Shown in pieces: positions 17,701 through 25,827 of a stretch of DNA of 64,000 bases (positions within the stretch are counted from its first letter, which is position 1; the number at the start of each line of letters is the position of its first letter). The position numbers were made by a program, and so were the translations under genes. The DNA comes from an uncultured Eubacteriales bacterium (GTDB lineage: Bacteria > Bacillota > Clostridia > Oscillospirales > Acutalibacteraceae). The notes beneath the pieces are model-generated. The model was not told the origin of the DNA. It worked only from the letters and a program-made list of their open reading frames with translations, and searched no databases. Location of the stretch: contig CAKTEE010000005.1 of assembly GCA_934546985.1 (NCBI GenBank), positions 1 to 64,000 on the forward strand, written 5' to 3'.

Positions 17701-17977
17701 GACCGCCCAAAGTAGCGAGAACACTGTCCGGACGTTCTTTTTCAATAATACGTTTTATAACATCCAAACGCAGAGGTTCAATATAAATCTTATCCGCCAT
17801 GGATTTATCGGTCATAATAGTAGCAGGGTTTGAGTTGATAAGAACAACCTCAATACCTTCCTCTTTCAGCGCACGGCATGCCTGTGTGCCTGCATAGTCA
17901 AACTCAGCGGCCTGACCAATGATGATAGGACCTGAACCGATTACCAGAACCTTTTTAATATCTTCTCTTTTAGGCAT
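14786..17977 (-). CDS. carB: carbamoyl phosphate synthase large subunit
   Basis: 1063 residues, normal length. Two homologous ATP-grasp halves are visible: N-half from KVLVIGSGPIIIGQAAEFDY with VRPAFTLGGTGGG, and C-half from KIIVFGSGPIRIGQGIEFDY near residue 550 with LLRPSYVLGGQNM. The last about 130 residues are the MGS-like allosteric domain (KLYATHGTADVLRR, HQGSPNTLDLLESG). It makes carbamoyl phosphate from bicarbonate, ATP and ammonia. It overlaps carA by 8 bases. The partner CarA has lost its glutaminase residues, so ammonia supply here may be direct. Confidence 0.97.
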   Translation of the reverse strand: MPKREDIKKVLVIGSGPIIIGQAAEFDYAGTQACRALKEEGIEVVLINSNPATIMTDKSMADKIYIEPLRLDVIKRIIEKERPDSVLATLGGQVGLNLGMELSRDGYLDQVGVKLLGADPETIRKAEDRQAFKDTMEAIGEPCIASKVVEDIDSALAYAEEIHYPVVVRPAFTLGGTGGGFCYNKEDLLEIGSNGLRVSPIHQILVEKCIAGWKEIEYEAVRDGQGNCITVCSMENVDPVGIHTGDSIVVAPAQTMTDEESHMLRSAALNIVTALGVQGGCNVQFALRPDGGEYAVIEVNPRLSRSSALASKATGYPIAKVATKIAIGYHLDEIVNAVTGCTFACNEPAVDYCVLKFPKWPFDKFVYAKRTLGTQMKATGEVMSIGTSFELAFMKAVRSIELGLDTPDLPKLAAKTTDEIHDMLKNSDDERIFVVFEALKRGISQQEIYDITKIDYWFLSKFANIAAMETELAQGNLDEETYNRAKRMGFLDKTIQRISGKEPPIKRGYAYKMVDTCAAEFDAETPYFYYTWDEENEAEIYIKERENDKKKIIVFGSGPIRIGQGIEFDYCSVHCVHSLKNMGMEAVIINNNPETVSTDFDTADRLYFDPLTPEDVKNVLAVEKPWGAVVQFGGQTAIKLTKSLSEMGVKILGTSPDAIDEAEDRERFDELLERLEIPRPAGHTVFTEDEAVNAACELGYPVLLRPSYVLGGQNMIIAYNEEDVREYMKIIMTGKLENPVLIDKYMMGREVEVDAICDGKDYLIPGIMEHIERAGVHSGDSISVYPTQNLSQKVRDVIVDYTGKLARELNVVGLVNIQYVVMDETVYVIEVNPRSSRTVPYISKVTGVPMVDLATRCIMGEPLASLGFGTGLYPEGDYIAIKVPVFSFEKLHDLDTQLGPEMKSTGEVLGVAKNFDDALLKSLIASGLDMKKSGGVFITVRDSDKDEIVSIANKFSDLGFKLYATHGTADVLRRSGITVEVVEKIHQGSPNTLDLLESGKVDYVISTSKKGRTPHQDDEKIRRKAVERRIPCFTSLDTASAVARCLAMNKTIDDIELVDITSL

Positions 17978-19073
17978 TGTGTTCTTCCCCTTTCATCATT
18001 GCAACAAATTCATCATAAATCCATGCACTGTCCTGGAAGCCCTTACCGTCGCATGGCTCAAACTGTACGGTAAATGCAGGGAAATCATGATAAACAATTC
18101 CCTCAACAGACTGGTCGTTTACATTTTCCATGGTAACTTCTGCAACAGCCGGATCAAGGCTTTCTTTGTCCACATCATAGCCGTGGTTCTGCGTTGTAAT
18201 CATAACTTTTCCATTGGAAAGAATGCGAACCGGCTGATTGGAGCCACGATGTCCGCGGGACATCTTTTGAATTTTCGCACCAACTGCAAGCGCCAGCATT
18301 TGATGCCCCAGACCCAAACCAAAGAGCGGAACGCCGCTTTTCGTCAGTTCTCTGATATTTTCAATGAGCTTGAGGTTATCATCGGGATCCCCCGGACCGT
18401 CCGACAGCAAAATGCCGTCCGGATGATAGGAAAGCACATCCTGCGGGGAGGTTCCGGCAGGCACAAGAGTCAATTTACACCCGCGCTTTGTAAACCATTG
18501 AAGAATTTCACGATGAAATCCATAATCCATAATTACCATATGGTATTTTGCATTTTCCGCTTCAATCACTTCCGGTTCCCGAATTGTAACCTGTTCAACG
18601 GCTCCAGCAATGGTATAAGCCTTAATCTTTTTCAGCAGTTCCTCTAAATTATCCAATGTATCGGTAATTGCGCCGTTGAAATAGCCTTTATCACGGAGAA
18701 TTCTTGTCAGGCGGCGCGTGTCAATTCCGCAAAGCCCTACAATCCCTCTGCTCTTCAAATATGTATCCAGTGTCACTCCGTTTCCGGCATCTGTCGGGGT
18801 ATCACACCATTCACGTGCAATATAACCATTTGCCATAATTTCAGATTTGCCCTGCGCGGCATCAACCCCCCTGTTGCCTACCAAAGGATAGGTTTGTGCA
18901 ACAATCTGCCCATAATATGTCGGGTCACTCAATAAATCCTGATAAGAAGCTGTACAGGTATTAAACACAACCTCGCCGATGGTCACGCCCTGCGCGCCCA
19001 TGGAATACCCCTGCATTACCGTACCGTCCTGCAGCACCAGATAGGCTTTTTTCGCCTTGTTTGCTTGAGCCAT
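17970..19073 (-). CDS. carA: carbamoyl phosphate synthase small subunit with degenerate glutaminase triad
   Basis: 367 residues from ATG 19073 (MAQANKAKKAYLVLQDG), GGAGG 8 bases upstream. The N-terminal half is typical (GEVVFNTCTASYQDLLSDP, GIDTRRLTR) and the C-terminal half has the class I amidotransferase fold (DGPGDPDD, FGLGLGHQMLALAVGAK, TTQNHGYDVD). The nucleophile position, normally Cys in FGICLGHQ, is Gly254 (codon GGT). The catalytic His and Glu, normally in GHPEA, are Glu339 and Cys341 (QFEPCDG). I read these codons directly. The frame and remaining fold are intact, so the protein is probably made and binds CarB but should not hydrolyse glutamine. Confidence 0.93.
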   Translation of the reverse strand: MAQANKAKKAYLVLQDGTVMQGYSMGAQGVTIGEVVFNTCTASYQDLLSDPTYYGQIVAQTYPLVGNRGVDAAQGKSEIMANGYIAREWCDTPTDAGNGVTLDTYLKSRGIVGLCGIDTRRLTRILRDKGYFNGAITDTLDNLEELLKKIKAYTIAGAVEQVTIREPEVIEAENAKYHMVIMDYGFHREILQWFTKRGCKLTLVPAGTSPQDVLSYHPDGILLSDGPGDPDDNLKLIENIRELTKSGVPLFGLGLGHQMLALAVGAKIQKMSRGHRGSNQPVRILSNGKVMITTQNHGYDVDKESLDPAVAEVTMENVNDQSVEGIVYHDFPAFTVQFEPCDGKGFQDSAWIYDEFVAMMKGEEHNA

Positions 19074-19090
19074 TGGTTCTACCTCCATTT

Positions 19091-20020
19091 TTATAATGAG
19101 ATTTTTGAAATATGAGAAAGGATATCGTCACGCATGCGAAGCGCTTCACGTCTTGCAGCCGCTGCATAATCATGCGGATTACAACCCTCTTTTTGATAAG
19201 CACACATCAACCCTCGGGATGAATTGATAATTGCACCCAGACCGCGGCTGTCAAATGCACCGGCCACATCAGCGGCTCCGCCCCCCTGAGCACCGTAACC
19301 GGGCACTAAGAAAAACGTATGCTCAAGTGCACTACGCAGCTCCATTAACTGCTGCGGATAGGTTGCGCCGACCACAGCTCCAACACCGGAATAGCCATAT
19401 TTTCCCGGCAAGTTCTCGCCCCAACGCTCGCACATATTGCCTAATTCCCGGTAAAGCGTTTCATTGTTCATAGGCTGATCCTGCAATTCGCCGGAAGATG
19501 GATTGGAAGTTTTGACCAATACAAACATCCCTTTGTCTTCTGCAAGGCAGGTTTTGATTACAGGCGTAACGCCGTCAGAACCTAAATAACCGTTAACTGT
19601 TAAAGCGTCTCCGCCAAAGGGTTCAAAAACAGTGTTTCCAACCTGCACTTTTCCTAAGTGGGCGGCTGCATAAGCTTCCATTGTGGAACCAATATCGTTA
19701 CGCTTACCATCTGTTATAACAAACATCCCTTTTTCTTTTGCATAAGCAATCGTCTGCACCAATGCGCGCATTCCCTGCCAGCCATACATTTCATAATAAG
19801 CACACTGTGGTTTTACTGCCGGCACAACATCGCAGAGCGCATCAATCAAACCAACATTAAACTGGAGAAGTGCATCCGCAGCACCTTCCAAAGAAACGCC
19901 GAATTTCTGAAAGGACGCTTCTTTTATATAGTCTGGAATATAATCAAGCTTTGGGTCTAATCCGGCTACGGTTGGATTATTCATCTGCACAATTTTTTCA
20001 ATCAATCGATCCAACGACAT
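19091..20020 (-). CDS. pyrF: orotidine 5'-phosphate decarboxylase (type 2)
   Basis: 309 residues, MSLDRLIEKIVQMNNPTVAGLDP; AGAGGA lies 7 bases upstream. The length and NPTVAGLDP start fit subfamily 2. The catalytic Asp-Lys-Asp cluster is in ITDGKRNDIGST (more often DAKRGDIG). The phosphate-binding end is IINSSRGLMCAY. It converts OMP to UMP, the last step of de novo pyrimidine synthesis. Gap to carA is 17 bases; it lies 21 bases after pyrC. Confidence 0.95.
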   Translation of the reverse strand: MSLDRLIEKIVQMNNPTVAGLDPKLDYIPDYIKEASFQKFGVSLEGAADALLQFNVGLIDALCDVVPAVKPQCAYYEMYGWQGMRALVQTIAYAKEKGMFVITDGKRNDIGSTMEAYAAAHLGKVQVGNTVFEPFGGDALTVNGYLGSDGVTPVIKTCLAEDKGMFVLVKTSNPSSGELQDQPMNNETLYRELGNMCERWGENLPGKYGYSGVGAVVGATYPQQLMELRSALEHTFFLVPGYGAQGGGAADVAGAFDSRGLGAIINSSRGLMCAYQKEGCNPHDYAAAARREALRMRDDILSHISKISL

Positions 20021-20041
20021 GTCTATTCCTCTTTTCTTTCC

Positions 20042-21319
20042 TTATTTATCTTTATAAACCAACACACCGCGGCAAAACGTATATTTTACCCTGCCTGTCA
20101 GGTTCATTCCTTTAAACGCGGTATTTGACGCTTTGCCATTGAGTTTTTGCGGGTCAACTGTCCATACTTCATCCGGTGCAAAAACGGCAATATCCGCATC
20201 ACCGCCTATACTAAGCGTACCGGAATCCAACCCTAAAATCTTAGAAGGATTGTAAGACATTTTTAATAATAAATCATGAATCGTCAAAACCCCTGTTTGC
20301 ACTAATGCAGTTAGGGAAGCTGCTAAAGAAGTTTCCAGCCCAACAATCCCATTCGGTGCTTTTTCAAAATCTGCTTTTTCTTCCTGCGTATGAGGTGCAT
20401 GATCTGTTGCAATAACATCAATAGTTCCATCCGCCAAGCCTGCAATAATTGCTGCTTTATCCGCTGATGTCCGCAAAGGCGGGTTCATCCTGTAATCCGC
20501 GTCGCGTCCCAACAAAGCATCCTGCGTCAGTGTAAAATAATGTGGTCCCGTTTCCGCAGTTACTTTAACACCGTCTTTTTTAGCAGCACGAATCATCGCC
20601 ACTGAGGTGGCAGTGCTGACATGGCAGATATGCACCGACCTGCCTGTTGCCGCCGATATGGCAATTTCCCTTGCTGTACCAACATCCTCCGCGCTGGACG
20701 GAATACCTTCCACGCCTAATGTTTCTGAAACCGCCCCTTGATGAATAATGCCTTTTCCGGAAAGGGACACATCCTCACAGTGAGCCAATACAGGCATTTT
20801 TAAAACATACGCCTGAATCATAGCGTCCTGCATCAGCTTTGCAGTTGCAACAGGCTTACCGTCATCACTCAGCGCACCTGCACCTGCTGCTTTCAGCGCC
20901 GCAAAGTCAGTCAGTATTTCTCCATTCTGCCCCTTTGTAATTGCGGCAATAGGCACTACCTTTGCAGGACAATCCTTCGCTTTTTCTAAAATATAAGAAA
21001 TCACTTCAGGGGAATCCGTAACGGGTCTTGTATTCGGCATCGCCGCAACGGTTGTCACACCTCCGGCTGCTGCCGCTTTCGTTCCGCTGATAATATCCTC
21101 TTTTTGTGTAAAGCCAGGATCACGCAGATGAACATGCATATCCACTAATCCCGGCGCTACAATCATACCTTCCGCCTGAATCACTTTTGCCCCCGGCGCA
21201 TCAATTTTAGGGGCAATTTCAGCGATTTTCCCCTCCTGAATGAGTAAGTCACCATGGATATCCGTATGGTTGGCAGGATCTAAAATTCTGCCGCCCTGAA
21301 TTAGTATGGACTGTTCCAT
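20042..21319 (-). CDS. pyrC: dihydroorotase
   Basis: 425 residues from ATG 21319, which shares a base with the pyrR stop (TGATG). Amidohydrolase metal ligands are visible: VDMHVHLRDPGFTQKED, PVLAHCEDVS, HICHVSTA and VIATDHAPHTQEEK. This is the class I type, the kind that works with aspartate transcarbamoylase. It closes carbamoyl aspartate to dihydroorotate. pyrB, which makes its substrate, is not in this operon. Confidence 0.96.
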   Translation of the reverse strand: MEQSILIQGGRILDPANHTDIHGDLLIQEGKIAEIAPKIDAPGAKVIQAEGMIVAPGLVDMHVHLRDPGFTQKEDIISGTKAAAAGGVTTVAAMPNTRPVTDSPEVISYILEKAKDCPAKVVPIAAITKGQNGEILTDFAALKAAGAGALSDDGKPVATAKLMQDAMIQAYVLKMPVLAHCEDVSLSGKGIIHQGAVSETLGVEGIPSSAEDVGTAREIAISAATGRSVHICHVSTATSVAMIRAAKKDGVKVTAETGPHYFTLTQDALLGRDADYRMNPPLRTSADKAAIIAGLADGTIDVIATDHAPHTQEEKADFEKAPNGIVGLETSLAASLTALVQTGVLTIHDLLLKMSYNPSKILGLDSGTLSIGGDADIAVFAPDEVWTVDPQKLNGKASNTAFKGMNLTGRVKYTFCRGVLVYKDK

Positions 21320-21858
21320 CAATCTGTCCCCTCCTTAGCCAGAATATCAACCTGATTGATTCCATCATATTCTTCCACACAAACGCGAACTAATTCAGAA
21401 CTGGATGTAGGAGCGTTTTTTCCTACATAATCAGGCCGAATAGGCAATTCCCTGTGTCCACGGTCAATCAGCGACGCGAGCTGTATGGTCTGCGGACGCC
21501 CCCGGGACATTACTGCATCAATAGCAGCACGTACACTGCGCCCTGTATGAACAACATCATCCACAAGCACTACATTTCGTCCAACCAAAGAAAAGGTAAT
21601 GTCTGTTAAATCCTTATCATTAAACTGTTCGATATCATCCCGATAGGGAGTAATATCCAATACTCCCACATCTACAGGGTGCTGTTCAATCTCTTCAATC
21701 TTTGCGGCAATTCTTTGCCCGATAACCGCCCCGCGCCGCAGGATACCTAAAATACATAAGTTATCAGTTCCTCGGTTACGCTCAATAATTTCAAAAGATA
21801 TGCGGGCAATCGCCCTTTGCATGGCTTTTTCGTCCATAATTCTGGCTTTAAATTCCAT
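21319..21858 (-). CDS. pyrR: PyrR, pyr operon attenuation regulator / uracil phosphoribosyltransferase
   Basis: 179 residues from ATG 21858 (MEFKARIMDEKAMQRA), GGGAGG about 10 bases upstream; the upstream codons are unlikely to be translated. The PRPP loop NVVLVDDVVHTGRSVRAAIDA and ILRRGAVIGQRIA are characteristic, as is RPDYVGKNAPTS. With UMP bound, PyrR binds the pyr leader RNA and promotes termination; a matching binding loop, antiterminator and terminator lie upstream. Confidence 0.96.
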   Translation of the reverse strand: MEFKARIMDEKAMQRAIARISFEIIERNRGTDNLCILGILRRGAVIGQRIAAKIEEIEQHPVDVGVLDITPYRDDIEQFNDKDLTDITFSLVGRNVVLVDDVVHTGRSVRAAIDAVMSRGRPQTIQLASLIDRGHRELPIRPDYVGKNAPTSSSELVRVCVEEYDGINQVDILAKEGTD

Positions 21859-21878
21859 TATTCCGGCGCCTCCCTGCA

Positions 21879-21912
21879 TAAAAAACAGCCCTCCGCCGTG
21901 AAAGCAGAAGGC
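21879..21912 (-). terminator. pyr attenuator terminator
   Basis: On the minus strand GCCTTCTGC pairs with GCGGAGGGC (9 bp including two G-U), followed by TGTTTTTT, ending 20 bases before pyrR. The left arm with its neighbour (GGCCTT, 21913-21908) can instead pair with AAGGCC at 21986-21981 and form the antiterminator. Confidence 0.8.
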
Positions 21913-21989
21913 CTGAAATTATACACATGAAACCGAACCTGAGCATAGCTATGCCAAGCACGGAACACTTCATTCCAGACGGCCTTGTC

Positions 21990-22003
21990 AGTCTCACGGG
22001 ACT
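21990..22003 (-). promoter_or_regulatory. PyrR binding loop in the pyr leader
   Basis: The minus strand reads AGTCCCGTGAGACT inside a hairpin, matching the known PyrR recognition sequence (AGUCCNGNGAG with a paired ACU/AGU stem). It overlaps the antiterminator region, so PyrR binding favours the downstream terminator when UMP is high. Confidence 0.85.
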
Positions 22004-22030
22004 GCCTTTAAAGGTTGTCTTATTGATGAT

Positions 22031-22059
22031 ATTATACTGCAAAATTCATACTGTGTCAA
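22031..22059 (-). promoter_or_regulatory. consensus promoter of the pyr operon
   Basis: Minus strand TTGACA (22059-22054), 17-base spacer, TATAAT (22036-22031). Transcription would start near 22024, placing the PyrR loop about 20 bases into the RNA and giving a leader of about 165 bases before pyrR. Confidence 0.85.
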
Positions 22060-22382
22060 AACAAATTTCTAAAAAAGGCATTTATTTCTAAAAATTCCTT
22101 TTTAAGCAACAAATTTGAATTTTCAGAAAGTCATATCCCCAGCTAAACCGGAAACTTGAACAGCCCTAAAATGGCATATACCGACAAACATCTAAAGGTG
22201 CACTGAAACTTTTCTCCACTTACATCTACTGCTCTACTACCCTTAAAAAGATGATTCATGAAATTCCATTTCAGTTGTATTCTTGCTCGCAGTATCCTTT
22301 CAAATGGTTTGCTTCACACGCAACTTAAAGTTAAAGCTTTTTTTGAGATACCTCTCGTGGTAAAACCAGAAGTTTTCATAAT
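22060..22382. other. intergenic region without a gene
   Basis: About 320 AT-rich bases between the pyr promoter and the PBP terminator. No ribosome-site/start pair or clear structure was seen. Confidence 0.4.
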
Positions 22383-22418
22383 AATAAAAACAGATGGAAG
22401 GGATATATCCCTTCCATC
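22383..22418 (-). terminator. terminator after the penicillin-binding protein
   Basis: A 26-base perfect palindrome (GATGGAAGGGATA and its complement, 22393-22418), followed on the minus strand by TGTTTTTATT. Confidence 0.8.
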
Positions 22419-22439
22419 CATCATCATTGCACTATTATA

Positions 22440-24770
22440 TTATTGCTGAGGTTCTTCAGGATTCTGCGGTGGCGGTGCGGTTGTCGTCGGTGGCGGCACA
22501 GTTGTTGTTGAAGACGGCGGTGCAGTTGTTGCTTCTCCGCCTCCATTTGCTGTTGTTGTCTCTAACGTTGTACTCAAACCAAAATGTATGCCGTCACAAG
22601 TCTCGCCCATATGCGATTTTTTAAACCAACCTACTGCTGTATCCCAGCATCCGGGGCCGGCGAGCTTTCCGGTCCATTTACAATAGGTCGCCTGCACAAC
22701 ATCGGCAGATTTTTGGAAATCTTTCCATTTCAAATCTTCATGCAGCCGGTTCATAACCTCCCGCCAAATGCTGCCTGCCGGATTTGTTCTCATTGTAATT
22801 TCCTTGGGTTTGTCATAACCGTACCAAACTGCGGAAACATAGTAACCAGTACCACCGACAAACCAGCGGTCTTTTGCATCAGTGGTCGTACCAGTCTTTG
22901 CAAATACAGGCTGATTCTTTAAACCATATCCGCGGCCTGTACCGCTTGGTCCTGTCATAACTGTTTGAAGCAGTTTGTTCATAACCGTTGCCGTATCTGC
23001 GCTCATTGCAGTTTCCGGATTATCTTTATGCTCCAGCAAAACATCCCCTTTGGTGTTAAGAACTTTATAATAAGTAAAAGGCTTATTATAAATACCGCCG
23101 TTACCAAACGGTGCGAATGCCGCTGTTAAATCCCATGAAGTAACGCCTTTTGTCATACCGCCGACTGCAAGGGAAGAATAGTTCTTATCTGAATTTTTCC
23201 CATCCTTTACCAACGTGGAAATATGCAGATTCTTATCTGCAAAATTAAAGCAGCGGTCAAATCCCAACGTACTTACAATCTGCACAGGAATAGTATTCAG
23301 CGAACGTTCCAACGCATTCTGGACGGTTATCGGCTGGTTGCTGTAAGTACCGCTGTAATTACGCGGCCACATTTTACCTTTAACGTTCACCGTAGGTTCA
23401 TCAATAAAAGTAGTTGCCCATGTAATTGCATCATATTCAATGCCAGGAGCATAAGCAGTTACCGGCTTAATAGAAGAACCAGGTTGACGCGGAGAATCCG
23501 TTGCACGGTTCAAACAGCGGTTTCCGGGCTTTTCACCGGCTCCTCCGGCAATACAGATGACCCGCCCGTTATAATCCATAACTGTCATCGCTGCCTGTGC
23601 ACGGATTGCTTTATCACTGTCGTCAATAAAGCCTTTGTAATTTTCAAACACATCTTCAATGATTGCCTGTGCATTTAAGTCTACTGCACTGTAAATACGA
23701 AGCCCGCCATAGTAAATCTGCTTGGAAGCATAAGATTTTGAATAACCATATTCATCGCATAGATCGTCAATAATCTGGTCAATCATTGTGTCAATATACC
23801 AGCTTTGGTATTTATTCTTTTCCTCCGCAGTATCCTGCGTATCATCCTCGGAATCATCCGGTTGATTGGCATTCAAATACTCATCGCTATTTGTGTAAAT
23901 CAGTTTATAGTTTACTGCTTCTTTATACTGCGCTTCTGTAATATACCCAAGATCCCTCATTTTAGACAGGCAGTATTCCTGCCTTTTTTTCGTTTCTTCC
24001 GGATGACGCAGCGGATTATATTTATCCGGAGATTTTGTAATCCCGGCAATAATCGCACATTCAGCTAAATTCAATTCAGAGGTATCCTTGCCGAAATATT
24101 TTTCCGACGCTGTACGTACCCCATAACATCCCGAACCCAAATACAAGGTATTCATATAAGCTTCCAGTATTTCATCCTTAGAATATTCCTTATTCAGTGC
24201 AAGCGCGGCAAAAATTTCATTTACCTTACGTACAATCGTTACATCATTCTCACCTGTTGCATTTTTTATCAACTGTTGGGTAATGGTAGAACCGCCCTGA
24301 TTGCTGTCATAAACCCCAAGGAACAGATTCGCAAACGCACTGATAGTACGCTTCCAGTCTACTCCCTGATGGGTATAATAACGTTCATCTTCAATGCTGA
24401 CAAATGCTTTCTGAAGGTTGTCCGGAATATCCTTCAAATCCTCCCAGATACGGTTTTCTGATCCGTGAAGCTGCTGTATCTCAATCGGCTCTCCGTTTTC
24501 CTGATATGCATATACCAGCGTAGTCAGATTTTGATTATACTTTAAGTAGTTCAGGTCAATGCCGCTTTCCATTTTCAGGCACTGGGATACATAGACAGCC
24601 ATTGCTCCCGCAACAATGCAGCCTGTAATTATTAATATCAAAAAAATGGTCAGCAGCGTAGTCCCAATTGTTTTTGCTGTTTTTTTAACCGCTCGCCCAC
24701 TCGCCACGCCCGCTTTTGTCCGCGGCCCCTTTGGACTTGGCTCCTTCCTCATCGGCTTTTTTTGATTCAT
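22440..24770 (-). CDS. class A penicillin-binding protein 1A
   Basis: 776 residues from ATG 24770 (MNQKKPMRKEPSPKG); an in-frame ATG at 24890 adds 40 residues but has a weak ribosome site. Basic cytoplasmic tail, one membrane anchor (about 34-61), then the glycosyltransferase 51 domain (SIEDERYYTHQGVDWKRT, NQGGSTITQQLIKN) and the transpeptidase domain with SSIK (active Ser), SLN and KTGTT motifs. The tail has a Cys-rich stretch, then a Thr/Pro/Glu-rich end (TTTVPPPTTTAPPP). It polymerises and cross-links peptidoglycan outside the membrane. It is a single-gene unit. Confidence 0.92.
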   Translation of the reverse strand: MNQKKPMRKEPSPKGPRTKAGVASGRAVKKTAKTIGTTLLTIFLILIITGCIVAGAMAVYVSQCLKMESGIDLNYLKYNQNLTTLVYAYQENGEPIEIQQLHGSENRIWEDLKDIPDNLQKAFVSIEDERYYTHQGVDWKRTISAFANLFLGVYDSNQGGSTITQQLIKNATGENDVTIVRKVNEIFAALALNKEYSKDEILEAYMNTLYLGSGCYGVRTASEKYFGKDTSELNLAECAIIAGITKSPDKYNPLRHPEETKKRQEYCLSKMRDLGYITEAQYKEAVNYKLIYTNSDEYLNANQPDDSEDDTQDTAEEKNKYQSWYIDTMIDQIIDDLCDEYGYSKSYASKQIYYGGLRIYSAVDLNAQAIIEDVFENYKGFIDDSDKAIRAQAAMTVMDYNGRVICIAGGAGEKPGNRCLNRATDSPRQPGSSIKPVTAYAPGIEYDAITWATTFIDEPTVNVKGKMWPRNYSGTYSNQPITVQNALERSLNTIPVQIVSTLGFDRCFNFADKNLHISTLVKDGKNSDKNYSSLAVGGMTKGVTSWDLTAAFAPFGNGGIYNKPFTYYKVLNTKGDVLLEHKDNPETAMSADTATVMNKLLQTVMTGPSGTGRGYGLKNQPVFAKTGTTTDAKDRWFVGGTGYYVSAVWYGYDKPKEITMRTNPAGSIWREVMNRLHEDLKWKDFQKSADVVQATYCKWTGKLAGPGCWDTAVGWFKKSHMGETCDGIHFGLSTTLETTTANGGGEATTAPPSSTTTVPPPTTTAPPPQNPEEPQQ

Positions 24771-25007
24771 GCGTTTCAGCGCCCCCTTCAATGCTCCTAT
24801 TATAGCATAATTTTTCATAAAAAAAGTTACATTTTCCTTAAATCCATTACAATTTGATGATAAACAGTCCTGTATTGTATCTTTTTCCATACTACCGCTA
24901 TTTTAGAATGAATCAGCGTTACTATATCATAATTCAAAACCAATGTCAAAAAACACATAAAATACCCGCCAAATAGGTTAATTTTTAAAACTGTTTTCAT
25001 GATTCCA

Positions 25008-25037
25008 TTGACAAAACCAATCCCGTAGATTTACAAT
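25008..25037 (+). promoter_or_regulatory. promoter of the YggS-like gene
   Basis: TTGACA at 25008, an 18-base spacer and TACAAT at 25032-25037; the start codon follows 23 bases later. Confidence 0.65.
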
Positions 25038-25059
25038 GAATAACAGGAGTTGATAGGAT

Positions 25060-25704
25060 ATGGCCGTAAATAAAGCTGCTGTTATTGACATACAAAAAGA
25101 AATTTATCCGGCAACATTAATTGCCGCAACCAAATATGCATCCGTCAGTGATTTGAAAGAATTGCAAGCCTGCGGCGTTAAAATTTTCGGGGAAAACCGC
25201 GTACAGGCATTCTTGGAAAAATATGAAGCTTTCAGCGGAACTGCCGAATGGCATATGATTGGTACGCTTCAATGTAATAAGGTTAAATATATCATTGACA
25301 AAGTTTCCCTTATTCATTCGGTTTCTTCATTTTCTTTAATAGATGAAATCCAAAAACAAGCCGCAAAACATGATTTGATTATGCCGGTACTCATTCAAAT
25401 TAACATTGCACAGGAAGAAAGCAAGCATGGGTTTGAAGAAAACCAAACGCATGAGGTTCTGACATATCTAAATAAAAACTGCCCAAACATCCAGCCCCGC
25501 GGCTTTATGATGATGGCTCCTAAAACGGCAAAAGAAGAAACCCGCATATATTTTCGTGCCATGAAACGGCTTGCCTGCGAAATGCAGAAAGAATTCCCCG
25601 CCCTTGCCCTGACAGAATTAAGCATGGGGATGAGCAATGATTATCAGGTTGCTGTAGAAGAAGGCGCAACAATGGTACGTATTGGAAAAAAATTATTTGA
25701 CTAA
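25060..25704 (+). CDS. YggS/PLPBP-family PLP homeostasis protein
   Basis: 214 residues, MAVNKAAVIDIQKEIYPATLIAATKYASV; AGGAG lies 10 bases upstream. The PLP Lys is Lys25 in LIAATKYAS. GENRVQAFLEKYE, EWHMIGTLQCNKVKY, LSMGMSNDYQVAVEEGATMVRIG are the family signatures. It has no enzymatic activity of its own as far as known and buffers pyridoxal phosphate. The gene lacks its frequent cell-division neighbours (sepF, ylmG) and stands alone. Confidence 0.92.
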   Translation: MAVNKAAVIDIQKEIYPATLIAATKYASVSDLKELQACGVKIFGENRVQAFLEKYEAFSGTAEWHMIGTLQCNKVKYIIDKVSLIHSVSSFSLIDEIQKQAAKHDLIMPVLIQINIAQEESKHGFEENQTHEVLTYLNKNCPNIQPRGFMMMAPKTAKEETRIYFRAMKRLACEMQKEFPALALTELSMGMSNDYQVAVEEGATMVRIGKKLFD

Positions 25705-25774
25705 AAATATAAAAATAAAACTGTATATCAGGAAATGGACAAAATCAATTACATTAAGAACTTGTTAAGTGAAA

Positions 25775-25809
25775 CGGTGGTGCAGAGTTATATCTGCACC
25801 ACCGTTTTT
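25775..25809 (+). terminator. terminator after the YggS-like gene
   Basis: A 12-bp perfect stem (CGGTGGTGCAGA/TCTGCACCACCG) with a 6-base loop, then TTTTT. It lies between converging genes. Confidence 0.9.
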
Positions 25810-25827
25810 CAATCCAATTTAAAATAT

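Noticed and set aside
18280..18330. Possible sequencing error at the CarA Cys position
   Set aside because: A single substitution could explain the Gly codon, but the His and Glu positions about 85 residues away are also changed and the frame is intact, so an error is an unlikely cause.
17372..18647. Long plus-strand frames across carB and carA
   Set aside because: They are antisense to intact essential-pathway genes and have no ribosome sites or recognisable domains.
22440..22560. Simple-sequence repeat or CRISPR-like array in the PBP 3' end
   Set aside because: The GTTGTT-rich bases encode the Thr/Pro-rich tail of the penicillin-binding protein; there are no spaced repeats.
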